A DNA stretch of 64,000 nt from G020354785 sp964521285 (GTDB taxonomy: Bacteria > Bacteroidota > Bacteroidia > Bacteroidales > UBA10428), in NCBI GenBank assembly GCA_964521285.1, contig CAZFQS010000004.1, positions 124,001 to 188,000 on the forward strand, written 5' to 3'. This document shows, piece after piece, positions 9,357 to 18,586 of this stretch. The position numbers and the translations under genes were made by a program. Each line of letters begins with the position of its first letter. Position 1 is the stretch's first letter. The notes beneath the pieces are model-generated. The model ran no database searches. It worked only from the letters and a program-made list of their open reading frames with translations, and had not been told where the DNA came from.

Positions 9357-10349
9357 ATGAAAAACACAGCCTTAAAAATTTCACTGATTTTAATTATAGC
9401 TTTAATAATAAACTGTATACATACGAATTCACAGGATTCCATTGATAATAAAATGAGATTGCTGGATTTAAAAATGCAGCTTATTGATTCAAAGCTGGAA
9501 CTTCTTGATTCAAAGATTGAAATATGGGAACGCAAACCTGAGGAACTGGATATAAAACTTGCAGAACTTGATAATGGATTCCGGCAACTGGATTCAAAGA
9601 TTGTAATGCTTGACTTTGATCCTGAAAATTTTAATGACAAGTTTTCACTTCTTGATTCTATGCTTAAGAGGCAGAAAAAAAATATTAACGATTCAAAAAC
9701 TACCGGAATTGTTTCTATTCGTTATGATACCGTAAGGCCAAAACTGTTTAAGTCAGTAATATCATTGAATCCTGTGCGAATATTTGAAGGTACGTTTCAG
9801 CTATCCTGGGAAAAAATGATAAATCCCGGAAATTCAGTGGATATATCCGCGCTGGCAACATATGCAACCGATGAGGGCATTTCCAAAAGATATATATTAA
9901 ACCAGTCCCTGAGCTATTATAACGATGCGACAAATACTTATGATCCGTATACCAGCAAAAACATTTATGGCTTCGGTTCTATTATACAATGGAAAAACTA
10001 TCTGCTTGCATCAGTGAATCCAAGCCACCGGGCACCTATTGGGTTATATGCTGCTCCGAGCTTAATGTATCGCCGGTTATGGATAAATGGAACCGAATTA
10101 AAATTTGTTGAGTATGAATATGTTACCCGGGAAATAACACAAAAGCTGAATGTATTTGCAGGCGGTGTTATAATTGGCACTCAAATAAGTTTTATTAAAA
10201 CACTGTCGCTTGATATTTATATTGGTGGTGTCTTGAGATTATGCATATATGATAACGAAACAGAATTTACAAAATATAAAAAGTGGGATAATATAGACTT
10301 CTCGGGCGTTCTACCTGCAGGAGGAGTAAAAATAGGAATACTGAAATAG
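9357..10349 (+). CDS. Exported heptad-repeat protein with C-terminal beta-barrel-like region
   Basis: This 330-residue protein has a signal peptide (1-26, ending NSQ). Residues 34-103 are ten uninterrupted 7-residue units of the form x-x-Leu-Asp-x-Lys-hydrophobic (RLLDLKM, QLIDSKL, ELLDSKI and so on), which predicts a long parallel coiled coil in the periplasm. From about 130 the chain alternates hydrophobic and polar residues (GTFQLSWEKMINPGNSVDIS, later LDIYIGGVLRLCIYD), as in small outer-membrane beta-barrel proteins of the DUF3575 kind. A role as an outer-membrane protein with a coiled-coil stalk is inferred. No named family is recognised. Confidence 0.75.
   Translation: MKNTALKISLILIIALIINCIHTNSQDSIDNKMRLLDLKMQLIDSKLELLDSKIEIWERKPEELDIKLAELDNGFRQLDSKIVMLDFDPENFNDKFSLLDSMLKRQKKNINDSKTTGIVSIRYDTVRPKLFKSVISLNPVRIFEGTFQLSWEKMINPGNSVDISALATYATDEGISKRYILNQSLSYYNDATNTYDPYTSKNIYGFGSIIQWKNYLLASVNPSHRAPIGLYAAPSLMYRRLWINGTELKFVEYEYVTREITQKLNVFAGGVIIGTQISFIKTLSLDIYIGGVLRLCIYDNETEFTKYKKWDNIDFSGVLPAGGVKIGILK
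9456..9665 (+). repeat. 21-bp periodic coding repeat (ten heptads)
   Basis: Ten consecutive 21-nt units encode residues 34-103 of the 9357 gene. Codons for the core Leu-Asp-x-Lys are reused (for example cttgattcaaag and ctggattcaaag recur), so the array probably grew by duplication and then diverged; units 4, 8 and 9 are the most changed. Confidence 0.8.
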
Positions 10350-10445
10350 TATAATCTATATATTATAATATATCAAAGAGTAAAAACAGGAGAAACTAAA
10401 TTTTAATCCAGTCTTTACATAAAATTTGTATCCTGCCCTGTTTAT

Positions 10446-10458
10446 TTACGTATATAAA
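10446..10458 (+). promoter_or_regulatory. Shared 13-bp motif upstream of CotH/LTD gene 1
   Basis: TTACGTATATAAA lies 211 bp before the start codon at 10669 and recurs exactly at 19796-19808 before the paralogous gene at 19959. The sequence shows the identity; a regulatory role is inferred. Confidence 0.35.
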
Positions 10459-10540
10459 ACAAAGTATTTTATATAACGGAATATATTTCAGTTTTATCGG
10501 GGAAGTATGTTATCATTAGGAAAGATAGAAATGCTGATTA

Positions 10541-10586
10541 AAAAAAAATAGACTATCTTTAAACGGTTGAGATTTAAAGATAGTCT
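10541..10586 (-). terminator. Perfect 14-bp hairpin with minus-strand T tract
   Basis: AGACTATCTTTAAA (10550-10563), a 9-nt loop and its exact complement (10573-10586). Read on the minus strand, the stem is followed at once by TATTTTTTTT, the form of an intrinsic terminator, although no minus-strand gene lies upstream of it. On the plus strand it would be a stable hairpin in the leader of the CotH/LTD mRNA. Confidence 0.5.
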
Positions 10587-10668
10587 GATTATTAAAAGAA
10601 GTTTGCATACATAGGTTATATAATATATTAAAAAAACAACAGAACAAGTAAAACGAATTACAGGAATA

Positions 10669-13600
10669 ATGAAAAAGTTTGCAAGAAGAGTTATTTTAGG
10701 AATAGTCGTGTTTTTGATTTTATTTTCGTCATTTACAGAAATAAGCAGGGCACAGTCCGGAACAGTCCGTATTAATGAATTTATGGCTTTAAACGAAACA
10801 ACACTGACAGATGAAGACTCAGAATATTCCGACTGGATAGAAATATATAATACGACATCGGGTGCTGTCAGCCTGGCAGAATGGTCACTGACTGACGATA
10901 AAAGCATGCCTCAAAAATGGATTTTTCCGGAAGTTGCACTTGAAGCCTATGGTTACCTCATAGTATTTGCTTCAGGCAAAGACAGAGATAACCCGGGTTA
11001 TGAGCTCCATACTAATTTCAGACTAAGCGGATCAGGTGAATACCTTGCATTATTTGATTCTGACGGCATGGCTGTTACTGAATTTGATCCTATGTTTCCT
11101 GAACAGCAACCTGATGTATCCTATGGATATTTTGAAGATACTTATGTAGGTTTTACAGTTCCAACTCCAGGTGCAGAAAATGATCAGTCAGGTGCAAAAC
11201 TATTACCTTCTCCGGTATTTAGTCAGAAACATGGTTTTTATGAAGCTCCTTTTGATTTAGAAATTTCTTCCAGCACTGAAAATGTTGAAATATATTATAC
11301 AACAGATGGCAGTACTCCTGATATGGGCAACGGAACATTATACACATCGCCCATAAACATTGCAACAACCACGGTAGTAAGTGCTGTCATTTATCTTGAT
11401 GATGAACCTCAGAGTAAAGTTACAACGCAAACATATTTGTTTTTGGATGATGTGATCCATCAGCCAAACGATCCCATAGGTTACCCTGACCTGTGGGGAG
11501 CTTATGTTGCCATAACCGGAACTGCTATTGCTGACTATGAAATGGATCCTGAACTGATGGCTGACGCCGGTTTTGCAAATTCTGTAAAAGAGGCATTATT
11601 AGATATACCAACAATATCGCTTGTAACTGATAAGGGATTCTTGTTTTCGCATACAGAAGACCCGGATATAGGGGGCATCTATATTTATACTGGCCCTCCA
11701 CTCAGCAATACGACGAACGGGGTTGGCTTTGGATGGGAAAGGCCGGTTTCTTTTGAGTTTTTTGATGCCAGCGATTCTGTTTCCTTACAGGTAAACTGCG
11801 GAGTCATTCTACATGGAGGGCATTCACGCCGGCCCGAAAAATGCCCCAAGCACTCATTTCGTTTCGTGTTTAAAGATGAATACGGGCCTGCAAGATTGAA
11901 TTACCCTTTTTATGGTGATAACGCACCATCGAGTTTTAATTCCATTACCCTGAGAGCCGGATTTGGAAATACTTGGCTTCATTGGACCAGCGATGAACGT
12001 AACAGGGCTCAGTATCTTAGAGATACATGGGGTAAAGATACCCAGAGGGCCATGGGACACCCCTCAAGTCATGTTAAATATGTGCATCTGTATTTAAACG
12101 GTATTTACTGGGGAGTATATGCTTCGGCAGAAAGAATGGATGCAGACTTCGCAGCATCCTATATAGAAGGGAATAAGGAAGATTTTGATGTTATTAAAGA
12201 TTATGCCGAGGTAGTGGACGGCAATATTACAGCCTGGAATACCATGATGGCCACTGCTAACGCCGGACTGGAAAGTAATGAGGACTACCAGCGCATTCAG
12301 GGTAATGATCCCAATGGCACACTAAATCCTGAAATTGAAAGCTATGTTGATGTTGTAAACCTTATTGATTATATGCTTATAAATTTCTACGGGGGAAATA
12401 CTGACTGGGACCATCATAACTGGGCTGCCATGCGAAACCGAGTTAACCCAGGCAAAGGATTCAAATTTTTTATGTGGGATGCAGAACATATTCTTAAAAG
12501 TGTATCTGAAAATGTTCTCAATGAAAACAATGAAAATTGTCCAAGTCGTGTTTTTCAGCAATTACGGCAAAATGAAGATTTCTGCCGTCTGTTTGCCGAT
12601 CGCGTTCAGAAATATTGCTTTAATAACGGACTTCTTACCCCGCAATCAGCTGCCGGCCAGTGGATAGAGAGAAGAGACCAGATTGATAAGGCAGTTAATG
12701 CTGAATCGGCACGATGGGGCGACTATCGCCGCGATGTTCACCCATGGCAAAATGGACCTTTTGAGCTGTATACAAAAGAATCACACTGGCTTGTACAGCA
12801 GGATTATATGCTTGATGATTATTTTCCTAACCGCACCAGTACCTTCCTTAACCAGTTAAGATCTGCCAGTCTTTTTCCGAGTGTCAGTGCGCCCGGATTC
12901 CTTATTAACGATAACCCTGTCACCCAGAACACCATATCAACAGGTGATATTCTCTCCATGACTTCACAGCAAGGCACTATCTATTACACAACAGACGGTA
13001 CCGATCCTGTTGTCTGGCAATCTTCACAGGGATACAACGAAACGGTATTAATTGCAGAAAATGCCAGTAAAAGGGTCAGGGTCCCGAAATCAGATATTGG
13101 CAATAGCTGGCGTACCGATATTGATTATAACGATTCGGACTGGCAATTATGTTCGGGGTCACCAGGCGGCATCGGTTATGATATAAATACTGGTTATACT
13201 AGCTATATTACTCTGGATGTTAGTAATGATATGCATAGCAGTGGGACTAATCCCAATAATTCCTGCTATATACGCATTCCTTTTAATGTTAGTGCGGATG
13301 ACCTGTCTTCATTCAGCACTTTGATGTTAAGCGTCAGATACGATGATGGTTTTGTGGCTTATTTAAACGGGAATAAGGTTGCGGAGGTAAATGCTCCCGC
13401 TGCATTACAATGGAACTCAGTTGCTTCCACCGGTCACGAAGCACAGTATGCAGAAACATTTTATATTTCTGAATATTTAAGCTATTTGTCAGAAGGTGAA
13501 AACTTTCTTGCTATACAGGGATTAAATCTAAACACAACAAGTTCTGATTTTCTGATAACTGCAGAACTTAAAGCCAGCGATCAACCTTCTTCAGGAAATA

Positions 13601-14538
13601 GTTCTCCTGGTGCAAAACTTTATTCCCAGCCAATTACTATAAATGAATCCAGTCATTTTAAGGCCCGTACTTTCTATAATGGTGAGTGGAGCGCTTTAAC
13701 GGACAGGTTCTTCATTATTCCTGCGGATTTTTATGATATTAAAATCACTGAGATTCACTATCATCCCCTTGGTCAGGATATAGTTGACAACGGTGAATTT
13801 GAATTTATAGAAATTAAAAATACAGGAACCTCAACTTTAGATCTGGGGGGCATACAATTTGTTCAGGGTATTGTATATGAATTTCCTCCCGAGACGGAGC
13901 TAGGACCTCAGGATTTTATTGTTCTTGCATCTAACAGCAATTACTTCTATTCCCGATACGGCTTTTTGCCTTTTGATGAATATAATGGTCAACTTGCTAA
14001 CGGCGGCGAATGGATTCTTTTGGCAAGTAGTACAAATGACACACTTTGCTCAATTATTTATGAGGACGGTAATGGCTGGCCATCTACACCCGATGGCTTT
14101 GGAAACTCTCTGGTACCTGTCGAACTAAATCCTGTAAACGATCAAAATAACCCGTTTGACTGGCGTGCATCTTATGCCATTGGCGGTTCTCCGGGAGCTG
14201 ATGATCTGTTTATTGAACCTGTCACTGTAGAGGAATTCATGGTTGCTGAAAACTTTACTCTAAGCCAGAATTATCCGAATCCGTTCTCAGACTTAACATA
14301 TATAGACTACATGATACCGGATGAGGCATATGTACAATTATCTGTATATAACATAGTAGGCCAGCATGTTGTAACACTTGTAAATAAGAGACAGGCTGCA
14401 GGATTATACCAGGTAATGTGGGACGGAGCTGATCAATACAATAATAAGCTCAATAATGGTGTTTACATTTACAGGCTTGTGATAAGAAGCCAGCATGAAA
14501 ATAAAGTCATTACAAAGAAAATGATGATAATGAATTAA
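10669..14538 (+). CDS. CotH-kinase-like, lamin-tail-domain T9SS surface protein
   Basis: This 1289-residue secreted protein has, in order: signal peptide (1-29); lamin tail domain (about 32-140, starting VRINEFMALNETTLTDEDSE); chitobiase C-terminal-like domain (about 185-262, YYTTDGSTPD); CotH-like domain (about 310-690) with HGGHSRRPEKCPKHSFRF, SERMDADFA and FMWDAEHIL; a second chitobiase-C-like domain split by an inserted galactose-binding-like domain (about 750-1000); a second lamin tail domain (about 1020-1165); and a T9SS sorting domain (about 1200-1289, NYPNPFSD). CotH of Bacillus is a protein kinase of the spore coat; in Bacteroidota its substrate is unknown. Cell-surface attachment through T9SS is expected. 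A paralogue sits at 19959. Confidence 0.88.
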   Translation: MKKFARRVILGIVVFLILFSSFTEISRAQSGTVRINEFMALNETTLTDEDSEYSDWIEIYNTTSGAVSLAEWSLTDDKSMPQKWIFPEVALEAYGYLIVFASGKDRDNPGYELHTNFRLSGSGEYLALFDSDGMAVTEFDPMFPEQQPDVSYGYFEDTYVGFTVPTPGAENDQSGAKLLPSPVFSQKHGFYEAPFDLEISSSTENVEIYYTTDGSTPDMGNGTLYTSPINIATTTVVSAVIYLDDEPQSKVTTQTYLFLDDVIHQPNDPIGYPDLWGAYVAITGTAIADYEMDPELMADAGFANSVKEALLDIPTISLVTDKGFLFSHTEDPDIGGIYIYTGPPLSNTTNGVGFGWERPVSFEFFDASDSVSLQVNCGVILHGGHSRRPEKCPKHSFRFVFKDEYGPARLNYPFYGDNAPSSFNSITLRAGFGNTWLHWTSDERNRAQYLRDTWGKDTQRAMGHPSSHVKYVHLYLNGIYWGVYASAERMDADFAASYIEGNKEDFDVIKDYAEVVDGNITAWNTMMATANAGLESNEDYQRIQGNDPNGTLNPEIESYVDVVNLIDYMLINFYGGNTDWDHHNWAAMRNRVNPGKGFKFFMWDAEHILKSVSENVLNENNENCPSRVFQQLRQNEDFCRLFADRVQKYCFNNGLLTPQSAAGQWIERRDQIDKAVNAESARWGDYRRDVHPWQNGPFELYTKESHWLVQQDYMLDDYFPNRTSTFLNQLRSASLFPSVSAPGFLINDNPVTQNTISTGDILSMTSQQGTIYYTTDGTDPVVWQSSQGYNETVLIAENASKRVRVPKSDIGNSWRTDIDYNDSDWQLCSGSPGGIGYDINTGYTSYITLDVSNDMHSSGTNPNNSCYIRIPFNVSADDLSSFSTLMLSVRYDDGFVAYLNGNKVAEVNAPAALQWNSVASTGHEAQYAETFYISEYLSYLSEGENFLAIQGLNLNTTSSDFLITAELKASDQPSSGNSSPGAKLYSQPITINESSHFKARTFYNGEWSALTDRFFIIPADFYDIKITEIHYHPLGQDIVDNGEFEFIEIKNTGTSTLDLGGIQFVQGIVYEFPPETELGPQDFIVLASNSNYFYSRYGFLPFDEYNGQLANGGEWILLASSTNDTLCSIIYEDGNGWPSTPDGFGNSLVPVELNPVNDQNNPFDWRASYAIGGSPGADDLFIEPVTVEEFMVAENFTLSQNYPNPFSDLTYIDYMIPDEAYVQLSVYNIVGQHVVTLVNKRQAAGLYQVMWDGADQYNNKLNNGVYIYRLVIRSQHENKVITKKMMIMN

Positions 14539-14572
14539 ATTAGCTGAAAAAAGCAATGCATATATAATATAT

Positions 14573-14607
14573 TAAAATGATCCCGCTTCAGGCGGGATTA
14601 TTTTTTT
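14573..14607 (+). terminator. Intrinsic terminator after CotH/LTD gene 1
   Basis: ATCCCGC, a five-base loop TTCAG and GCGGGAT, with further A-T pairs below and a run of seven T after it. Strong GC stem, 40 bp after the stop codon. Confidence 0.85.
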
Positions 14608-14694
14608 CAGGATGTTATACCTGGTTTCTCTTAACAAATAAATTATTTTTTATATTAGCTTTTTTTATGGAAAGATATATAAGGAGTAATACAA

Positions 14695-15990
14695 ATGAAA
14701 AATCTGATAACATATTTTCTGCCGATTGTTTCAATTAATATCATCCCTGTCATAAAGCTTTATTCTTCAGATACTCTATGTACTGGTAAGATCCCTGAGA
14801 AAAAAGGAGCTTATTATACGGGAAATTATAGAAATATTTTTACTGAATTGCTTGATAAAAGTGAATCAGAGGTACAGGCAAAATTAGATAGCATATGGAA
14901 CCAGCTATTTTACGGGGATAATATCAGGGAGCGTCTCTATTACCCTGTGGAACCTGATATGGCCTATATAGAGGACATCGCACATAATGATGTACGTAGC
15001 GAAGGTATTTCCTATGGTATGATGATTGCCGTGCAGCTAAATAAGAAAAAAGAATTCAACCGCCTGTGGAAATGGGCAAAAACATTTATGCAGCACAAAA
15101 GCGGGCAAAGAAAAGGCTATTTTGCATGGCTACTGGATACGTCCGGCAATATATTGGATGATGATACTGCTTCTGATGGTGACGAATGGATTGTTATGTC
15201 CCTGTTTTTTGCTTCTGCAAGATGGGGAAACGGAACAGGCATATTTAACTATCAGGCTGAAGCCCAGGCAATTTTGGATGCAATGCTGGGTAAAGCAGAA
15301 AGTTCAGACAGTGATACCATTATAACAAATATGTTTAATAAAACGGAAAAGCAGGTAGTATTCGTACCTTCTGGCGAGGCTGATGATTTTACTGATCCCT
15401 CCTACCACCTTCCTCATTTTTACGAACTTTGGGCCCGCTGGGCCGATAAAAACAACTTGTTCTGGTGCGAGGCTGCAAATTCCAGCCGTAAATTTTTAAA
15501 AAAAGCAGCACACCCGGAAACCGGACTTTGCCCTGATCATGCTTATTTTGACGGGAAACCTGCAGATAAATGGAATGCAGGGCATAAAGATTTCAGGTTT
15601 GATGCCTGGCGCGTTGCCATGAATATTGCTATTGATTATGAATGGTTTGCCAGGGACGAATGGGAGGTTTCTCAAAGTAACAGGATGCTGGATTTTTTTT
15701 ATGCTCAGGGGATAGCAGAATATGGGAACCAGTATACCCTTGATGGTAAAGCTCTGTCCGGTGCTCACAGTCCGGGTCTCGTCGCCATGAATGCAGTTGC
15801 CTGCCTTGCTTCAACGAACAGTAATAAAACTGACTTTGTCAGGGAACTATGGAATACACCAATCCTCAGTGGTCTCTACCGTTATTACGACGGACTGCTT
15901 TATATGCTCGGCATGCTAAGCCTGAGTGGCAACTTTAAAGTCTATGAACTTGCCGGCAATCCGGTATCTGCCTGTGAAGGTGATTTTTAA
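14695..15990 (+). CDS. GH8 reducing-end xylose-releasing exo-oligoxylanase-like enzyme
   Basis: This 431-residue exported GH8 enzyme has a hydrophobic N-terminus of about 20 residues. Diagnostic segments are YIEDIAHNDVRSEGISYGMM, with the general acid Glu103; the GH8 signature ASDGDEW (159-165); and RFDAWRVAMN, with Asp303 the probable base. The order and spacing match the reducing-end xylose-releasing exo-oligoxylanases more closely than the cellulose-synthase BcsZ endoglucanases. It would remove xylose from the reducing end of xylo-oligosaccharides. A terminator before it makes it a separate unit from the CotH gene. No xylanase PUL is seen in the window. Confidence 0.88.
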   Translation: MKNLITYFLPIVSINIIPVIKLYSSDTLCTGKIPEKKGAYYTGNYRNIFTELLDKSESEVQAKLDSIWNQLFYGDNIRERLYYPVEPDMAYIEDIAHNDVRSEGISYGMMIAVQLNKKKEFNRLWKWAKTFMQHKSGQRKGYFAWLLDTSGNILDDDTASDGDEWIVMSLFFASARWGNGTGIFNYQAEAQAILDAMLGKAESSDSDTIITNMFNKTEKQVVFVPSGEADDFTDPSYHLPHFYELWARWADKNNLFWCEAANSSRKFLKKAAHPETGLCPDHAYFDGKPADKWNAGHKDFRFDAWRVAMNIAIDYEWFARDEWEVSQSNRMLDFFYAQGIAEYGNQYTLDGKALSGAHSPGLVAMNAVACLASTNSNKTDFVRELWNTPILSGLYRYYDGLLYMLGMLSLSGNFKVYELAGNPVSACEGDF

Positions 15991-16035
15991 TCAAATTATC
16001 GTTATATTTATTCTTTAATACTATCTGGCAGAGAT

Positions 16036-17291
16036 ATGCCATATAGTTTGTATAACAAGCAGGCAAAGTTTGGAACATTTGAAGTTTTCGTAACTTCCAT
16101 CTCGACAATATTAGGGGCAATACTTTTTTTACGTTTCGGATGGGCTATAGGTAATGTTGGTTTCTGGAATACAATCCTTATTATAATATTAGGCCATCTT
16201 GTGGCATTACCCACAGCATTTGCAATAGCTGAAATTGCAACAAACCAGAGAGTGCTGGGCGGTGGTGCTTATTATATTATTTCCCGCTCATTCGGATTCA
16301 ATATAGGAGGTACAGTTGGTATCACATTATACCTGTCACAGGCTATAAGCGTAGCTTTCTATGTTATTGCTTTTGCCGGAGCCTTTGAACCGGTTATAAA
16401 TACTGTTAACAATTATATCGGACCTAAATTTGGAAGATTAATACCTCTCGACCACCGTATAATAAGCCTTCCTGCAATGGCAGCATTATCCGCAATAGCT
16501 CTTGTAAGGGGTGCTAATATGGGAATGAAAGCATTATATGTAGTAGCAGGGATAATCTTCCTGGCTGGTAATAATCTCATAATGCAGAAAATAGCTTACT
16601 GGGGACCTATAATACCAATCGGACTTGCTGCTGCAACAGTATCTTCAGCAATAGGTTCCATACTGGTTGCCCCACGAACACTTCAGGCCATTGGTGTTGA
16701 TAATATTTTACCCAATAATTTTGTTAGCCGCTGGTTTGGCAAAGGCAAACCAGCAAATAATGAACCTGTTAATGCAACATTAATAACCGTTATAATAGCT
16801 TTTGTTTTTGTTTCTATAGGTGAACTTGATCTCGTTGCCCGCATTATTTCAATGTTTTTTATGATTACCTATGGTGCCATATGTCTTATATCCCTGCTTG
16901 AACATTTTGCTGCCGATCCTTCATACAGGCCAAAGTTCCGGACACACTGGATTGTTTCTTTTGTTGGCACAGTAGTCTCATTTTGGCTTATGTTTAAAAT
17001 GAATACTCCTATTGCACTTTTATCACTTATCATTCTGGCATCCATATATTTCTTTATTACTGCAAGCAAGGAAGATTGCCCATATCTACAAAAAACATCG
17101 AATTAATACCCACTGATGAGACAATACATGCGAAAGAATTAATTTCAAAAAAATCTGTGGACGCAGATCTTACTATTGTTGGGTTCAGGCATGAATTTGT
17201 AAAAATTAAGGGACTGGAATTATTTACAGGATTTAATGATGTGGGAAATATCCTGTTTGTTAGTTCCCAGAGGGAAAAAGAAATCACCTGA
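16036..17291 (+). pseudogene. Internally deleted cation-chloride cotransporter (APC superfamily)
   Basis: The first frame (16036-17106, 356 residues) begins like a bacterial Na-K-Cl/cation-chloride cotransporter: ISTILGAILFLRFGWAIGN, then GGGAYYIISRSFG. At about residue 178 the sequence jumps from AGIIFLAGN to NLIMQKIAYWGP, where the family normally has roughly 100 more residues covering several membrane helices. After the last helix (SIYFFITASKED) the frame runs out at 17106. A second frame (from about 17076 to 17291) continues with STKNIELIPTDETIHAKELI and ADLTIVGFR, the end of the family's C-terminal cytosolic domain. So two segments are missing and the frame is shifted. It is either a decaying gene or a mis-assembly. 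Confidence 0.7.
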
Positions 17292-17321
17292 CATAATCTG
17301 CTTAATAAGTAATGAAATCTC

Positions 17322-18500
17322 TCACTTAGATCTTTTTATCGCCTGCTCAATATCTGCAATAATATCATCAATATGCTCCAGGCCCACTGATATTCTTATC
17401 AGAGCCGGAGTTATATTTACAGCCTTTCTTTCTTCTTCCGTGAGTTTTGAATGTGTGGTAGTAGCCGGATGGGTTACTATTGTCCTTGTATCTCCCAGAT
17501 TCGTAATTAAAGAAAGCAATTCAAGTGAATCAATAAATTTTTTTGCCCTCTCTGCACCACCCTCTAATTCAACTGTAACCATTCCGCCTCCCAGGCGCAT
17601 CTGTTTTCTGGCTAATTCATATTTGTTGTAAGAAGGAAGAAAAGGGTATTTCACCCATAAAACCTCAGGATAGCTTGCAAGATATTTGGCAAGCTCAAAA
17701 GCATTAATGGAATGTCGTTCCATTCTAACTGCCAGCGTCTCGAGACTTTTTGATAAAATCCATGAATGAAAGGGTGACATACAGGGCCCTGTTTGCCTGG
17801 CCATGAACCTTATATCTTTAATAAAATCCTTGCTCCCTAATACTGCTCCTCCTATTGTCCGCCCCTGTCCATCAATAAATTTGGTTGTTGAATGAATAAT
17901 AATATCGGCTCCGTATTTTACTGGCTGTTGTATATAAGGAGTTGCAAATGTATTATCAACATTCAGAAGCAGATTATATTTTTCTGCCAGTCTGCCCAGC
18001 ATCTCAAGGTCAATAATATCTAATCCCGGATTAGATGGGGTTTCTGCCAGTATCATCCTGGTAGTTGGTAATATGTTCTTCTCCCATCCCTCATTGTCAG
18101 CAATGTCTATATAAGTATGTGAAATACCAAACCGGGGTAATACCTGGGTTATAATCTGATGTGTTGAGCCAAAGAGACTGCGGCATGCTATCAGATGGTC
18201 ACCGGTCTTCAGATGACTTATAATACTTAAAAATATTGCAGCCATACCCGATGCAGTAGCTACACCATCTTCAGCTTCCTCAAGAGCACATAACTTCATA
18301 ATAAATTCATCATTGTTGGGATTTGAATACCTGGTGTAGATATGACCCTCTTTCTCTTCAGCAAATAGTGCCCTGCCTTCCTCTGCATCATCAAAAACAA
18401 AGCTGGATGTTGCATATATTGGCACGCTATGTTCTTTCTGATTTGATGATTTTAGCTGCGTCCTTACTGCTCTGGTCTCAAATTTTGTATTCTTTTTCAT
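17322..18500 (-). CDS. metZ: O-succinyl/O-acetylhomoserine sulfhydrylase (Cys/Met metabolism PLP enzyme)
   Basis: This 392-residue cytosolic PLP enzyme of the cystathionine gamma-synthase fold has the PLP lysine Lys207 in HSTTKFIDG, the cofactor-binding TASGMAAI at 82-89, and RYSNP at 57-61. The overall pattern (SVPIYATSSFVFDD start, GDTRTIVTHPATTTH near the end) fits direct sulfhydrylation of an activated homoserine to homocysteine in methionine synthesis, though methionine gamma-lyase has a similar fold. It is monocistronic here. Choice between O-succinyl- and O-acetylhomoserine is not readable. Confidence 0.85.
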   Translation of the reverse strand: MKKNTKFETRAVRTQLKSSNQKEHSVPIYATSSFVFDDAEEGRALFAEEKEGHIYTRYSNPNNDEFIMKLCALEEAEDGVATASGMAAIFLSIISHLKTGDHLIACRSLFGSTHQIITQVLPRFGISHTYIDIADNEGWEKNILPTTRMILAETPSNPGLDIIDLEMLGRLAEKYNLLLNVDNTFATPYIQQPVKYGADIIIHSTTKFIDGQGRTIGGAVLGSKDFIKDIRFMARQTGPCMSPFHSWILSKSLETLAVRMERHSINAFELAKYLASYPEVLWVKYPFLPSYNKYELARKQMRLGGGMVTVELEGGAERAKKFIDSLELLSLITNLGDTRTIVTHPATTTHSKLTEEERKAVNITPALIRISVGLEHIDDIIADIEQAIKRSK

Positions 18501-18586
18501 TTAATAATTATTTAAAACAAAAAAGTCATTTATAAATAAACATATTAATAAAAAATCAAGACAAGTAGTAAAATTAATAACTGGTG

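Larger units (their letters stand above)
10350..10668. other. 319-bp intergenic region upstream of the CotH/LTD gene
   Basis: No gene is visible. It holds a 13-bp motif, TTACGTATATAAA (10446-10458), shared with the upstream region of the second CotH gene, and a perfect 14-bp inverted repeat at 10550-10586. The rest is AT-rich and unremarkable. Confidence 0.7.

Noticed and set aside
10494..10907. A 137-codon minus-strand frame upstream of and over the CotH gene
   Set aside because: Most of it is antisense to the clear CotH signal peptide and lamin tail domain, and it starts inside them; the hairpin there is better explained as a terminator form.
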